NCBI GenBank assembly: GCA_036937835.1
Contig: CM072864.1
Location: 3,724,501-3,788,500, forward strand
From: Pampus argenteus
Lineage: Eukaryota; Chordata; Actinopteri; Scombriformes; Stromateidae
Length of the DNA stretch: 64,000 nt
Direction of reading: 5' to 3'
Shown here: positions 30,240 through 43,500 of the stretch, piece after piece
Numbering within the stretch: the stretch's first letter is position 1
Layout of the letters: the number at the start of each line of letters is the position of its first letter
Made by a program: the position numbers and the translations under genes
The notes under the pieces: generated by a model
Seen by the model: the letters and a program-made list of their open reading frames with translations, nothing else
The model's database searches: none
Told to the model about the DNA's origin: nothing

Positions 30240-32269
30240 CATCCCTTGACCTTTTTCAACATGAATCCATCTCTGTCTGATTATCCTGCCTCTAATAATA
30301 TTACTTCTTCATTCCCTAAGCGGAGCGATATTTCCACACAAACACAAAGCTGTCATTAGCTGCACGCTCCTTTATCAGAGCCTTCTGTCCTGCCTTTTTG
30401 TAGTAATTAACAGGATCTCGTCCACTGAGGAGATGTCACTGATCCACACTTTGTAACACAGCGATGTTAAAAGTGTGTCTTCACAGAATAATATCCAGGG
30501 AGGATAAAAAAAAAAACAAGAGCCTGCAAATCAGCTTGTATGCCAATTAACACAGTGTAACCCCTTTGGTGTTATTACTGGTATTATTATAGAATATATT
30601 ACTAGAGACTGTGCTGCAAAGTAAGATTGAAAAATATGTAACATGTTATCAGAATAATTAACATATATATTCTGCACATAGTAGTTGTTGTATAGGGCCT
30701 TTAGTGGCTCCAGAGGGAGCTGTGTGAAATCTGATAAATTGCTTCCTCACAGTCATATCAGGAATATGGTCGGGTTGCCATAGTAACGAGACTCCTGCTC
30801 AGCTTGATTGCAGTAAAAATTATTGTCAGTGCTTCTTCTTCTTCTTCTTCTTCTTCTTCTTCTTCTTCTTCTTCTTCTTCTTCTTCTTCTTCTTCTGTGT
30901 GATTATTAACACGCAGACAGAAAGTAAAGTAAACACGGGTCGAAAATAGTGCCTGAAGCAACAACAATGTAAAGAAATGACAAATAAATCAAGTGTCCAG
31001 ATGATTTTGGACGCATTTTCCTTTCCGTCCATTAATCTGAATAGTCGGCCATCTTTTGTTTGCTGAGCATGTTTGTGTATTGGAGACAGATAAACAATCT
31101 TGTTTTTTGTTTTTTTTATAGTCTTGGCTTTCATTTCTTTTGGACGGCAGACTTACATACATAAGAGCCACATTTTAATGAACTGGAATTGTCCTTTAAA
31201 GCCATAAATTCATTTAAGAAGTCATTTTTAAAACAAATCCTTTATGCATCTACAGCATCTCCATCCATCAACTTACCGGCTCGTCAACATCGCTCTGCAT
31301 CTGTTATTTAACAATATCGTTCACTCTTCTGTCATTGTCACATTTCCCCTTTTCGGAGCGACTACACCGCAGCACTAATTAAAACCCAAATCAATGGACT
31401 ATTCTGCTGAAGTGTTTTGATTCATAATGGATACAATCATACTGGCCATGCTCAGCCTTTTATTCTTCTATTCTTCTGAACCACCCTTCAAAGATAACAA
31501 AAGGGGAAAGATCAATGATGCAGCACACAGCACCGCCTCGCTCTGTGTAAAAGCTGTGCTAAAAGAAGGCGATTACAGGTAAACACTAACACCTCCAAAC
31601 ACACACAGGCGTGTTGACATACATGTAGGAACACACACCGCATGCATGCTGGCAGGTTCGGTTTTTCCTGCACTCTCACTCTTTTCTCTGCACACGTCGC
31701 CCTCAGACAGAAAAGTGTGGATAATAACTAATCATGGTTGAGGCTCAGACGGATAATTGGGTGACGACTTTCTTTCCACGAGACTTCATCTCTTTCTTCC
31801 TCTGGTGATTTTTACTCTGCTCAGACAGCAACACATTATTACACCAATTTCTAACCAAATTCATCTCCACTGACGGATTTCATCTTCTTTATCCGTCAAT
31901 ATAAAATCAAAAAAGGGGATCAAAGACAAACTTGGACCACCTTATACAACATATAATAAAATGAAGGTTTTATACCAAGATATGTGCACTGGTATTGGTA
32001 CTCTTCACAGTTTTACATATGTTATGAAAGTGTTGTGATGTAGCATTGACATTGAATGAAAAATTAAAAATGCAACCGTGGAGCTATGTACAATCACACA
32101 AGTATCTGGAGGCTGTTAAAGCTTTCCAGACGAGCCGTTTGAGGAATTGCCTCTTGAAGATATCTCTTGTCTGTGTCAGTCAATGCTGGTGGTTGAGACC
32201 CAAGTCTTCTCGCTGAGGCCCATCTCAGAGATTGCCATCAAGATAATCGTCTTGTTTTCCCCACTAAGC
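30240..32269. other. Intergenic region between convergent clcnk and fam131c 3' ends
   Basis: About 2 kb with no recognisable gene. It contains the (CTT)n tract at 30832-30896 and presumably the fam131c 3' UTR at its right side. ORFs across the CTT tract are poly-Glu/poly-Lys artefacts. Confidence 0.6.
30832..30896 (+). repeat. (CTT)n microsatellite
   Basis: About 21 CTT units between the ends of clcnk and fam131c. Confidence 0.97.
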
Positions 32270-35200
32270 CTAATTATAAAAAACGTCATCCTCGGAGAGC
32301 GAGCTGCTGTCAACGTGTCGGACAGCAGCCTCTGCAGTCACAGTGCTTCTGTCCTCACAGGGACGATCTCTTTGCAGCAGCTGAGGGTTGGACGTCTGGG
32401 ACATGGAGGGTGGGGGGACCAGGCTGGTCACCCTGCTGTCCCCGTACGTCTGGGCGTGGATGCTGTATAGATGCTGGGGAACGCCGACGCTTCCACCGTC
32501 CAGCAGGAACTGAGACAGGAAGTGGCTTTGTGCTGCTGAGGAGGGACAATAAAAGAATCAAAGAAAGAGTCAAGCTGATGAAGCTGCACAAACAGTCGTC
32601 TGTTCTGTAGACTTTGTTGCTAAGGTTGTTGCTAAGGTTGTTGCTAAGGTTTTTCCACTTGTAGTTTGCATCGTCCACGCTCATGGTTTTCGTATTGACA
32701 TGCACGGATGTATTTGATGCATACTACTATAGTTTCATGGTTTGTTGTCTCTGGAGTCGTGAGAAAGTGTCCTGAAGGGCAGCTTGCAAGAGCCAATCAG
32801 AACAGAGGAGGGGCCTTAAAGAGGCAGGAACTAAAACGGCTCGTTTCAGACAGAGTAAAGGGTCAGTATAAGATAAATAAGAAGTTGTTTTTTTTTAACT
32901 CATGCAAATCATGCAAAGATATTCCAGTAAAAGCACAGAATATAAACACAAAATAAAAATATGCATAATATGTCATCTTTAAACTGAAACACAAACGGTA
33001 CCAGTTTCCTGAAGCAGCTGGCATACTGTATAACAGAAATGTACAATATATGGATAAAGAATTTAAACTTTAATCTGTAGTTCTGTTTTATAGACTTATT
33101 TGCAGCAAAATAATAATAAAAATTATTATCAAATGTGAAACTGAATTTTTTTTAAAAGACTGAAGGCAACTGTAATGTTGAGGCCTGTTTCCAGTGAGTC
33201 AAATAAATCATCTTGACATATATTGTGTGACCAGGAAAGGTCACCGGCAGCAGAGTGACTAAGTGTTGGTTATTGATTTATACTGAAGTCTTCTTCTGAG
33301 TCACAGTCTTCTGTTGTTGTTTTTTGTGTCTTTTGGCACTTGAGGACATTTTTAGCCTGTTTACATTTTGGATTGATTATGTTTTTAGTTTTAAGTCAAG
33401 CTGGTGGTATACACTAATGAGTCTGGATAATTATGTGGGCGAAACAGATGTGCCAGCACTCTGTACTTAAACCGCTTTGTGTACTGGACAGAAATTTGAA
33501 TACAAAATTAAAACTCTATATTCAGGCTAAATGCCCTGCGATGCTGTAATTATCATCCCACCAGAAAACTAAATTATTGGCCGGATGAAAAATGGTCAAG
33601 TCTTCTTTGCTGAGATCTTCAACACTAGTGGAGACATGAAGATGGCATGAAATAAAAACCACACGTTGTCACCTAAATCAAGAGTATTGGTGTGTATGGT
33701 GGCCTGTTGAGGACATCAGGCTGTTTTGAGACTTATGTGTTAACCTTATGTCATTAATAGGATTCATCATCTGGGTAAAATAAGGACATTATAATCAAAC
33801 AAACCCAGATTGGTATTATATTATATCATAGTGGAAATGTGTTTTAATATTATTCCTTTATAGGGCAGATTTGCAAAGTTTGCACTCGTTCCCTTCGAGA
33901 CATTTTGATAATTTTCAGATAAACAAAGATAAATCCTTTTTTTTTTTTATGACAAACCTTGCAAGCTGGTGCAGGGCTCCTCTAAGCTGTCGTTCATGGA
34001 CCACACATTCATGGCTGCCTCCGCCAGAGCAAACTGCTCTGCTACTCCTGAGGAACAAAAGCCACACATACACAATTTTATGTTGCTTTTCTTAGAAGTC
34101 AATCCCCTGTTGTTGTTGTTGTTTTTTTTTACCAAGTCTACATGCATCACAAACAAAAGGGAAATTGAATAAGTGCACTAGATTTGAGTCACTGTCATGG
34201 ACGTCTTCAGGTCTATTGATTTTTTTCTAGACGGTCCCTCCTGCACAAACCAATTGAACGAGAACAAACGCCCTGAAGGGATGCGAGCGCCACTTCGTCT
34301 CCACCGACCAAATCTTGTTTCTCATGAATTAAATTCATCCCTCTGTCTCACCTGCAGCGAAGCGAGCTTCTTTGATCTCATCCGTCATTTGGGAGTAAAA
34401 TTGTTCATCCTCCTGCAGCTCGGCTCCCATCCCCCCCCAGCCTCCACCTCCTTTACCCCAGGCCCCGCTCCGACTGCCTCCACCTCCTCTGGCCTCGCCG
34501 CCACCTCCCCAACCTTTCCACTCAATCAGGTGAGCAACTCGCCCCTGGGCCATCGCCGTGGGCTTGGTGATATGGTCCTTTATCGTGGCCACCAGACCTA
34601 AATAAGGTGAGGAGACATTTTGATAAAGTAGATTAGATAAAGTGGAACCTGGCTGAAAAGATGGGATTATACAGTAATGTTGTAGCAGAGGAGAAGCGGG
34701 AGATAATTTGAAGAAAAGATAAAGTGATGCAAGAGTGTATGAGGCACTGATTGAAAGGAAGAGAAGGGCGAATAAATGCAACAGAGAAATGATCAAGAAA
34801 AGGAGAGGAATCATGTGATACTTAAATCTATGAAGATTGCATAATTCAGACATAGAAGGAAAACCTGGAAACTATAACTGAGAAGAGCTTTGTACATTTC
34901 ATGATACTTCAACTGTACTGTATGAAGCTCATGATAGAAAACCTGATGAAAACAAATATTTACAATATGCAAAAATCATATTAATTAAATAAGTCCAAGT
35001 CCAATACTTAAAATACACATAAACGATGGCCAAAACTACAGAGACAAGAGTTGAAAGGTCTGTAAAAATGGAGAGCTGAAGTGAAAGTGACGGCAGGAAA
35101 CAATTTCTGGAACAGGAAAATCATACAGCTGTAAAATGACATGAAAAGGAAAGGTTGAAAAGGCAAAGGTTAAAAAAAGAGAAAGAGGAAGAAGGTAAGA

Positions 35201-37311
35201 AACTCAAAACGGGGGGAAAAAAATGTCAAGAGCAGTAAAATAACGGGTGAACAGGGTGACGAGGGTGGAAATGAGGAAAACAAGAAGCAGCAGAGGAGAG
35301 AAGCAAGAATGAATGTACAGATAAATGAGAGAAGACGGCAGATAATTAAAGCATCAAAAACATCATGACGTGTTATTTTCAGCCAGCGCTCTTCTTTGTC
35401 GTTTGCTGTGAACTTTGACACCTGCTGCTGCTGCTATTAAGAGGCTCTGCTCTGCACTGTTGGAGGGTGTTTGAGGCTACCAACAGAAACCACATATAAA
35501 TGGAGTCTTTAATAATATCTGACTATAAATGGTTGGATTGATTGTGGGGTTTTTTGGCATATATATGTGTGAATCACATTATAGATATATGTGTATATGT
35601 ATATGGCATTATGTGAAGCGTGACTCTGTTCCCCTCTTTGTTATTTATAAAGAAATGTGGGAATAATTCAAGAAAATCACATTTAATCACATCCTCAAAA
35701 GGGGTGAAATTGATAAGTACTTTAATTTGCCAGTTGGGGAGCGACTACTGTTGATTTCAAGCAGCGGTAGCCCGAAACAATAAAAAACGAACCACAGCTG
35801 CAGCGGTGACTGTGGTGAAAGAAGCAATTTGTATTCAAACAATGTGGGATTTTAGGGGGCCGATAATCCCAGAAAGTATCGTTTATTTTCCCCCGATAAT
35901 TTCCAAAAAGTGTGTTTATTTTTGGGAATGTGGCAAAGCGTGTTGATACAACCATGCTCTTCACTTCTGCGTCTGATTTTTCACAATAACGGCTCATGCT
36001 TTACATGCATAACCGCAACCAGAAGTTGTTTTTTTGTATTGAGATTGTGTGTTTGACTCTGACAAATGTTGAAACACTGGATGCATCATGTATAGACACT
36101 GACACCATGAAGCAATTTGACCAGATGGCAACTGGAGAAAAGTTCATCATCAGAGTCAACAGGCTTCATCTTTGGGGAACATGAATGTCTGCAGCAACAC
36201 ATGCATACATTTATGTGAGGTTTTGATTGGTGGGTCAGTCTGTCTTATCCATGCAATAAATCATATGTGTTTAGATAATGTATCTGCATAAGATATTAAA
36301 TTTACTGTTGATATTCATGGTCTCCAGAGCATAAAGTTCCCTCTAGCGCCACCATCAGGCCAAAGTTTCTACTTACACACAGGAAAATATTCTCTTCTAA
36401 ATGCCATATCATTTACTTACATGAATAAATACATTTCTGATAAAGGCCTTAAATCTAAACGACGGGGTTTTTATACCCTGTAGCGCCAACCTCAAGACTA
36501 ATTTATATGTTATTACATATTTAGTCCCACTGCTGAGCCATCATTATATATCATCTGTTTGGTCGAAACACAATTACATTTGTGGGATGTGATAATCGAT
36601 CAAACATAATCATACAAGAAGAAAAAAAAGGCAGCAGCTGCAACGTCTGCACGCTGTTTCTCTCTCTCTATATATATAATTATATCTGAGCAATAATATT
36701 TGAGTTTTCACAGTGTGATCTGATTTGAGCGGTTAGCCTGTCAGCAGCTTTTTGTGACTGTCCAATTTTCCAGAACTCACTTTGGCAGTTTAAGTAACGA
36801 CTGACACACGATTGAGTTTGACTACATGTTGTTGGGTTGTGTTTTTTTTTTTTTCCTAGGATGATTGTGTCACAGGTGTCAGCCTCTGTTTTCCTAACAT
36901 ATTCATGAGGTTTTCATGGCTTTTCTAATTATACTGTCAGGGTAATTAAAGCAGCTTTCAATGGGGAGAAGTTCAGCAAGGCATAATTCAGATAATTAAC
37001 CTCCCGCAGAGAGATGGAAGCAGGCAAAAAACAAAAAAAAAAGGACGGAGTCACAGGTGGAGGCTAAATTTAAATTCAGACAGGAAAATGTTTGTGTACT
37101 TGTTCCTTGATTATTGATGTGTGTCCGTGTGGGTATATCGGTGTTACTGCATGTGTGTGTGTGTGTGTTTGTGAGGGAAAGAAAGAGCACTGAGGAGGAG
37201 GGAAATTACATTACTAACCTCCCATGGTTACTAATATAATTTCCCAGCTTGTTTTTTCCCAGTCTCATATGTTTGATTCATAATGAATCACAATATGAAC
37301 TAAACCTGTTT

Positions 37312-37350
<39 letters not shown>

Positions 37351-39395
37351 TAAAATCTCACCAATCAGAGATGAGGTAGCCAGCTCGCCAATGTTATAGT
37401 GGTTGGTTTTATCTGCCACATTGCCGTTGGAGGAGGTTTGGCCATCCTGCACAACATGATGCACATGAAGTAGTTGAACATCACATCATATTGATTTAAA
37501 AGGTTTCCTGTGGGGAAAAAAAGCTGAAGTAAAAAGTTCCTTGTTCTTGTTGCGTTTGATATTTCTTTTGATAACTGAACCCACACGTTTCCCACTTTTT
37601 TTTTCTCTTTCTAACAATAAAAAAAAGTGATAATGACAATAACAAGCAACGTATATATATGGAAATCCTGCAGGATTTACACACTGCACTCAATATGGAA
37701 AGAGGAAAGTGCACTTTGTTGATTGATCTCTGTAGTTTTAGTGTTCTTGATCTGAAAGCCTTTTTTTAGAAGAAGTAAGTACATGATTATATATTAGCGC
37801 ATGAGGTATGGCTCCAATTCAGACTGTTGGAGTGAAGCCCAAAAAAAAAAGGTTTTACAGACAATAAAATTCTGCATAAAAGTCACTTGAATGTTAAATT
37901 GGCAAAGTGGGAAAACTGTGCTCGTTTTCTGTTTCTGACATCGACTTTCTGCTGCTTCAACGCCAGACGTGTGGTCGCTGCAGAAAACCAGAAGGAGGTC
38001 TGTGACTTTCCATCCATAAAAACTGCTGCTTTACCAAACAAAAATCAGTTATCCGTTTATAAATGTTTTAAACGTCTGACATGTGCCGTTAAATAATCAT
38101 GTAAAAACATTGTTTGACACATTTATTTGATTGAAAGGGGGGGGAGATGTAAGTCATAAACTGGTCATAAACTAGCTGTGAAAAAGAGTAAAACTCAGTG
38201 GTGTAAATATATATTTATATTTGACCTGTTTCTAATGGCAGACAAAACAGTAAAAAATACACAAAGTATACAGTTAAATGTTGTATTTTTTTCATATTTG
38301 AGAATCTGTAAATGCTGAAGTTCATTTTATTAGCAGATGTTGATATTCACAATACACAAATACAGAAAAAAAAGCTTCCAGTTTATTAATCAGAAAAAAA
38401 AAGGAGCAGGAAATGTCGCTCCAGACGTCTGCACGCAGAGTGTGATGGAGCAGACTCAACATGTTATGTGTGAAAAGAGATATTAAGTGTAAAATGGAGC
38501 CGATGTTCCTGCTTACAGCGACACTTATCTCACTCTGCAGTAGCAATATCACAATATCATCGTCAGATATTCAGCTGAATATGAGCCTTGCTGTTTACGA
38601 TAAAAGAAAATCCAGAAGATTAAGAAACGATCCGCTAATGAGGACTTTTATTTTCTTATTTAACAGAAACATTAAAAGGATTGATTCACCCACATTACAA
38701 AAGAAAATGTGTTGTATCTAATAGCTTTGATTTTATAAATTTATTCTGGATAATAACACACTGTCAACAGATTTTTAGGGACTACTTTTATGTTAGAAAA
38801 GTAGTCCCAGTGTTGTAATACCTGGTGAATCAGCACCTTGTTTACAAGAGGAAGATGAGTGCTTTTATTCACCTTGACCGAGGACGGCTGACCCTCCTCA
38901 GTCTGTTCCTGCAGTGCTGTCATGGGATGGTGGAGCTCTGTGGGGAATCACACACAGGTGTGTTGGTTCATTTTGTTTGTTTCTGTGTGTTTCCAGGCCG
39001 AGTAGTCTCTAAAGGCCAGGGGTCGAGCGAGGCTTATATATAAAGGATGGCAGACGGGGAGAGCGAGAGCGTTGAGTCCATATACAGCCGTTGGAGCGGC
39101 GCCTCGCTGCATATTTAACTTTGCACCAGCCTGTTTGCTTCCTAATTGATGGTGATGAGGCTCATATGAATGACAAAAGGAAATGAAGTGCAGGACAAAG
39201 CAATAGAGGATTAACATTATTAGAAAGGTCACACACACACACACACACGCGCGCACACAAACACACAAACACACAAACACACACACATGCAAGAATACAA
39301 ACTCATGCCTGAGGTTTTGTCAATACAATCGGCTGTTGCTAGGGAAATGAAATGCTACAGCAGTAGGAGTGACACCTTTCCTTTTACTTAAGTCT

Positions 39396-39434
<39 letters not shown>

Positions 39435-40438
39435 ACACACACACAGACGGGTGTATAGAGCTCTATCTGGTCTCTGGCCTCATCAGATGCTATTAGCAGG
39501 TTAGGAAACCCCATCATGATTCCTGAGTCAATCTTCTGTCCTTGTGGGGTTAAATCTGTCACTCAGTCACTCTCTCTGTCTCACACACACACACACATAC
39601 AGACACACACACACACACAGACACACACACACACACAGACACACACACACACACACACACACACTCCCTGCTGCTCTCTTATCTGTTTGTCAGTAGCTTC
39701 ACAGCTGCCTTCCCTCTTTCTTCCCAGCTTGAAAGCGCTGAGCTCAGTACCCTCCACCTTGTTAAAAAGGTTCTTGAACAAAAGCACACTTTGTCCCAGC
39801 GAAATATTTTCAAAGCCGCATCACAGATTTCACGTTGAAAATAATGAAAATAAGAGTGTGATATGATGTTAAATGTCATGTTATCAACTCGAGCTTGTTT
39901 GGATGTATCACAGAACGCCGGTTTTACTCGTGTTCCTCCTAAAAGAGGCCAGACAGGCTTTTTTTTAAAAGATGCAACAAACATTTCTCTTTTTTTCACC
40001 CACAGCAGTTGAAAAACAGTGACAGACAATTGCAACCCGAGTCACATCTTCGAGTCACGACAAGTGGGATGCTGTCATATCCTAAAGCCACTGCTGATCC
40101 TCACAATCCTCCCCATCAACCTCCTGCCCTCATGTCTGGTTTTTCTAAAGCGACCCCCACAGATCCACTCAAATCAAAAAACAGCTGCAAGAAGGGAGAT
40201 GAAAATAAATAAGTTTTGTTTTTTTTTGTACATGCTGATTACTCCTATGACGGATACACATCTGTAAATGTATTTCAGGTGTTTTTACCGTCTGTCTCTG
40301 CTGTGGAGATGTCAAAAATGTCAAAACTTTTGCTGTTATTTGCTTGATTCTCACACATATCCCTAAAAACACATGATATAACTTTCTGAAACACTTCTGC
40401 TCTCCTGTCATCAACACTTCCTGCAGGTTGATCTAACA

Positions 40439-40477
<39 letters not shown>

Positions 40478-40535
40478 GTGGACACACAAACAGGTGGCAC
40501 TGACCTTTATGGCCTTTGCAGAGGCAGGCACCCAT
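32270..40535 (-). CDS. fam131c: FAM131C family protein (6 exons, 260 aa)
   Basis: Member of the FAM131 family; molecular role unknown. Exons (minus): 40505-40535, 38873-38937, 37362-37446, 34352-34597, 33958-34047, 32270-32535 (783 nt, in phase). The start MGACLCKGHK has Gly2 for N-myristoylation and Cys4/Cys6 for possible palmitoylation, suggesting a membrane-anchored N-terminus. The conserved FAM131 core reads NIGELATSSLIG, then IKDHITKPTAMAQGRVAHLI, EWKGW, DEIKEARFAAG and GVAEQFALAEAAMNVWSM. The protein ends LSEDDVFYN, close to the human FAM131C end EVFYN. A Gly-rich stretch (about residues 90-116) follows EWKGW. Exons 1 and 2 are assigned from phase and splice signals and are less certain. 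The last exon could start at 32532 instead of 32535. The position between clcnk and epha2 supports FAM131C over FAM131A/B. Confidence 0.88.
32615..32652 (+). repeat. 12-bp tandem triplication in fam131c intron
   Basis: Three copies of TTGTTGCTAAGG in the intron before the last fam131c exon. Confidence 0.85.
37313..37347 (+). repeat. (GT)n microsatellite beside fam131c exon 3
   Basis: GT tract ending 15 bp from the donor side of the exon at 37362-37446. Confidence 0.9.
39230..39665 (+). repeat. Cluster of (CA)n microsatellites in fam131c intron 1
   Basis: CA-rich tracts at about 39230-39288, 39398-39445 and 39582-39664. A further one lies at 40438-40474, close to exon 1. Confidence 0.95.
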
Positions 40536-43500
40536 GGTCTCAGGCGGTTATCTGTACACCATGACGGCTTGAAGAAGAGGAGGATGAGGAGCTGGGTGAG
40601 AGGAGAGAAGTGAAGGACGGATGCAGGGGGACAGTAAGAGCAGATGCCGGATGATGCATTAGCAGACTTCTCTGTAGAGGAGGAGAGAGATGAGAGAGCG
40701 ACATAGACACAGTGTGGGGAGAGGGGAGAGAGAGGAAAGTGGGGAGAAAGTATAAATGCCTGTTTGCTGACGTTTTTTTGAATCCCCTCCCCTCGATCTC
40801 TCTATTCTCCTCCCACTGTTCCTCCTCTCGCAGACGGAGGGTTTGATGATGGAGCTTACGTTTAATATTCAGATTCGGTTTCTTGTGTATTGCTAAACAC
40901 CGTCACTGTATATCCTGTATTCTACTGTTATATGATGTATAAGTTATATACTCATAAAACACTCGTTCATTCTTGTAATTATGGGTATTTGTATTTTAGG
41001 GTCTTATTTATAGTCCTCACATATTTACATATGTCAACCTGATGACACACCTCCACACACCGACTGCTGTGTCCCCTGTGACCTCATTAGCTGTGTCACT
41101 CACACACACACACACACACACACCTGAAAGGAAACACTCACACACACACACGCACAACACTTCTTCTTCGGCCCTTGTTGCCCTTGTTTTGTCTCAGACT
41201 CCTCGTGGTGCGAATGTGGGGATAATGTAACCGGGGCTTCGCTGACGTCACCCGCGGCAACAGCGCTCTTGCCTCCATCATAGGGAGAATCCTGTTCCCA
41301 TAGCAACCAAGCCGCTCCACACTTACGAAAAGATTTTCTCCCCAAGAAAAGGAGGCATAGAAACATAATGTGATGGACAGGGAGGAAGGATGGTGCTGAT
41401 AAAGTTAGCCAAACACCAGAAAATTGATCTCAACAAATCGATAATAACAGAAAAGTTTATATCCAAGATTTACAGTAATCTAGCAGGACAGAGATCATCT
41501 GTACCGACCACACAGTCGGAGGGGAGGGGAGTCAAGAACAATATGGACCCTTAACCCTCCATATCTTAAAATCATGTCACAAGGAAACCTGTTTGCTTTT
41601 TGTTGAGTGTCAAGCTTGTGATAGCCTGTAACTTCAATAAGGACACCTGGAAGAGTTTTCCAAGGGTCACTGACAGCGTTCCCGGCTGTTTCCATGATTT
41701 CCTGAGTGACTTCTGATGAGGTTTTCAGGCTCTTTGAAGGCTTTTCTTGAGTCCCTCGAGGAACAATTTGTGTTACATAAGTGAAAAAACTCCTGATTCC
41801 CCCGGAGGAAAAAAAAAACACATCGAGAACCAAAGATCCAAGTCAAATGAATATGATTTCTGTTGATGAAACTCCATATTGAGATGCACCACTTTATATG
41901 ACAGGAGAGTGAAAGCTAGTTTAAGAGGAGCCTGACCTCTTGTGGTAAAAAGGCAAAAGTGCAGCCACGGTACACAACACCTTATGCTGTGTACACCTTA
42001 TACGGTAATGTTATGATCTTCTACATGTGTGTTATTTTTCAGAGTAAATTCCCTGTAAATGTATTGTTAAACCAAGCAGGGAGAAAAAACGACAAAATAA
42101 ACGTCCATCAATAATTCAGTCCAGCAGGAGACCGTCTACTCTAATCCCCCGAGGGTCACTTCCTGCCCCCCAGATTAGATTTTCACATTTGTACTCTACA
42201 ATCCTTCAACATGTCCCGACACTTCGCTGATGTATAAACCTCTTTTTTTTTTCCCCCCTACGTTCACTTCTTCCATCCAGTGCTTTATAAAAGTGCCCTT
42301 TCTTATGTTCCTTTTCTATGGCTGAATCTCCACCCTGTTTTAAACAAAATACATCGTGATCAGATGTGAATATGGGTTATTGCCCAGTAGGAGGAATGTT
42401 TAACGTCCACATACACACAAGCACAGTGATGCTCCTCAATGGGAAGCCACAGACATTCAGCAACAAGCTGGTCCTTTGAGGCAAAGTGGGAATTGGCTGG
42501 TTACGAAATACATTTTACATGAAACAGCGTTTTTATTTCATACTATGATGGAATCCAAGTGTGATTATGTTGATTTATTGGGGGAAAGAAACAAAAAAGT
42601 CATAATTTTACTTCTGCAAAGCTTTAATTTCCCTTTGTTGCAGCCAGTTTGGGAAATTCCCACCACGTTATATGTGAAACATGATGAAAAAAGAAGAGAA
42701 AAAAAACGTACTTGGAGGTATATATCTTTAAACAACAAGGCCGAGATGACAGACTTTTCATGGACCCACCCTGCTTCATGTTCACACAGTTTCTCCTTTT
42801 CACACTCGGAGCTGCCTCCTACAGAAAAATGAGGTTTCCAATAAGAGCTGAACATGGTTTGGACGCACTCGCTCGAGGTTCGATGGGTCACATGCTCCGA
42901 TGACTCTGGTGAAGTCTTGTGTGGCAACAGCCATGTTATCCCAGTTTATATAAAGTGGCCACTTCAGTATGAATGTTGTAACTGACATTGAATCACTAAC
43001 CACCCAAATATTCAAGTTGCTTAACTTGAATTAGTCAAATTCAAACGTCTGATTGGTTGCTTATCCTCTGTAGTCCAGATGATAAAGTTAGACTTCTTAA
43101 ATCTTTCGATTTTTGGTGTCTGAGTTTATCAAATCTAATCTGACTGGATTATTTTTTAAGATTATTTTAGTATTTTTGCTTTTATTTGGAAGTTGAAAGT
43201 ACAGAGCATCATCACTTTACCTCTCAGCAAGAACATGAATAGATAGATTTCCAAAAAAATGTCAAACTGTTCCTTTAAACAAACAGACTTCTATAACTTC
43301 AGAGCTTCTTTAAATGAGCTTGTTTAAAGGTGATTCAACAGTAGAAGCAGTTTTCTACTTTTCTTCTGTTTTTGTCCACTTCCATGAATAAAGGCCACAG
43401 TATTAAAATATGACTAAAAGTCCCTGGACTGAAAGTTTTTCTTTGTTTATGGAGTCTTTACAATATTTATATTTCACTTTTTATTTTTTTACGTGTCATT

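Noticed and set aside
30758..31134. Poly-Glu and poly-Lys ORFs
   Set aside because: Frames of the (CTT)n microsatellite.
34335..34853. 172-codon minus-strand ORF
   Set aside because: Only the part inside 34352-34597 is a real fam131c exon; the rest is intron read through.
36330..36560. Possible teleost interspersed repeat
   Set aside because: The phrase around CTCTAGCGCCACCATCAGG looked familiar, but I could not define borders or a second copy in the window.
39516..39866. Plus-strand 116-codon ORF
   Set aside because: His/Thr alternation from a CA microsatellite inside fam131c intron 1.
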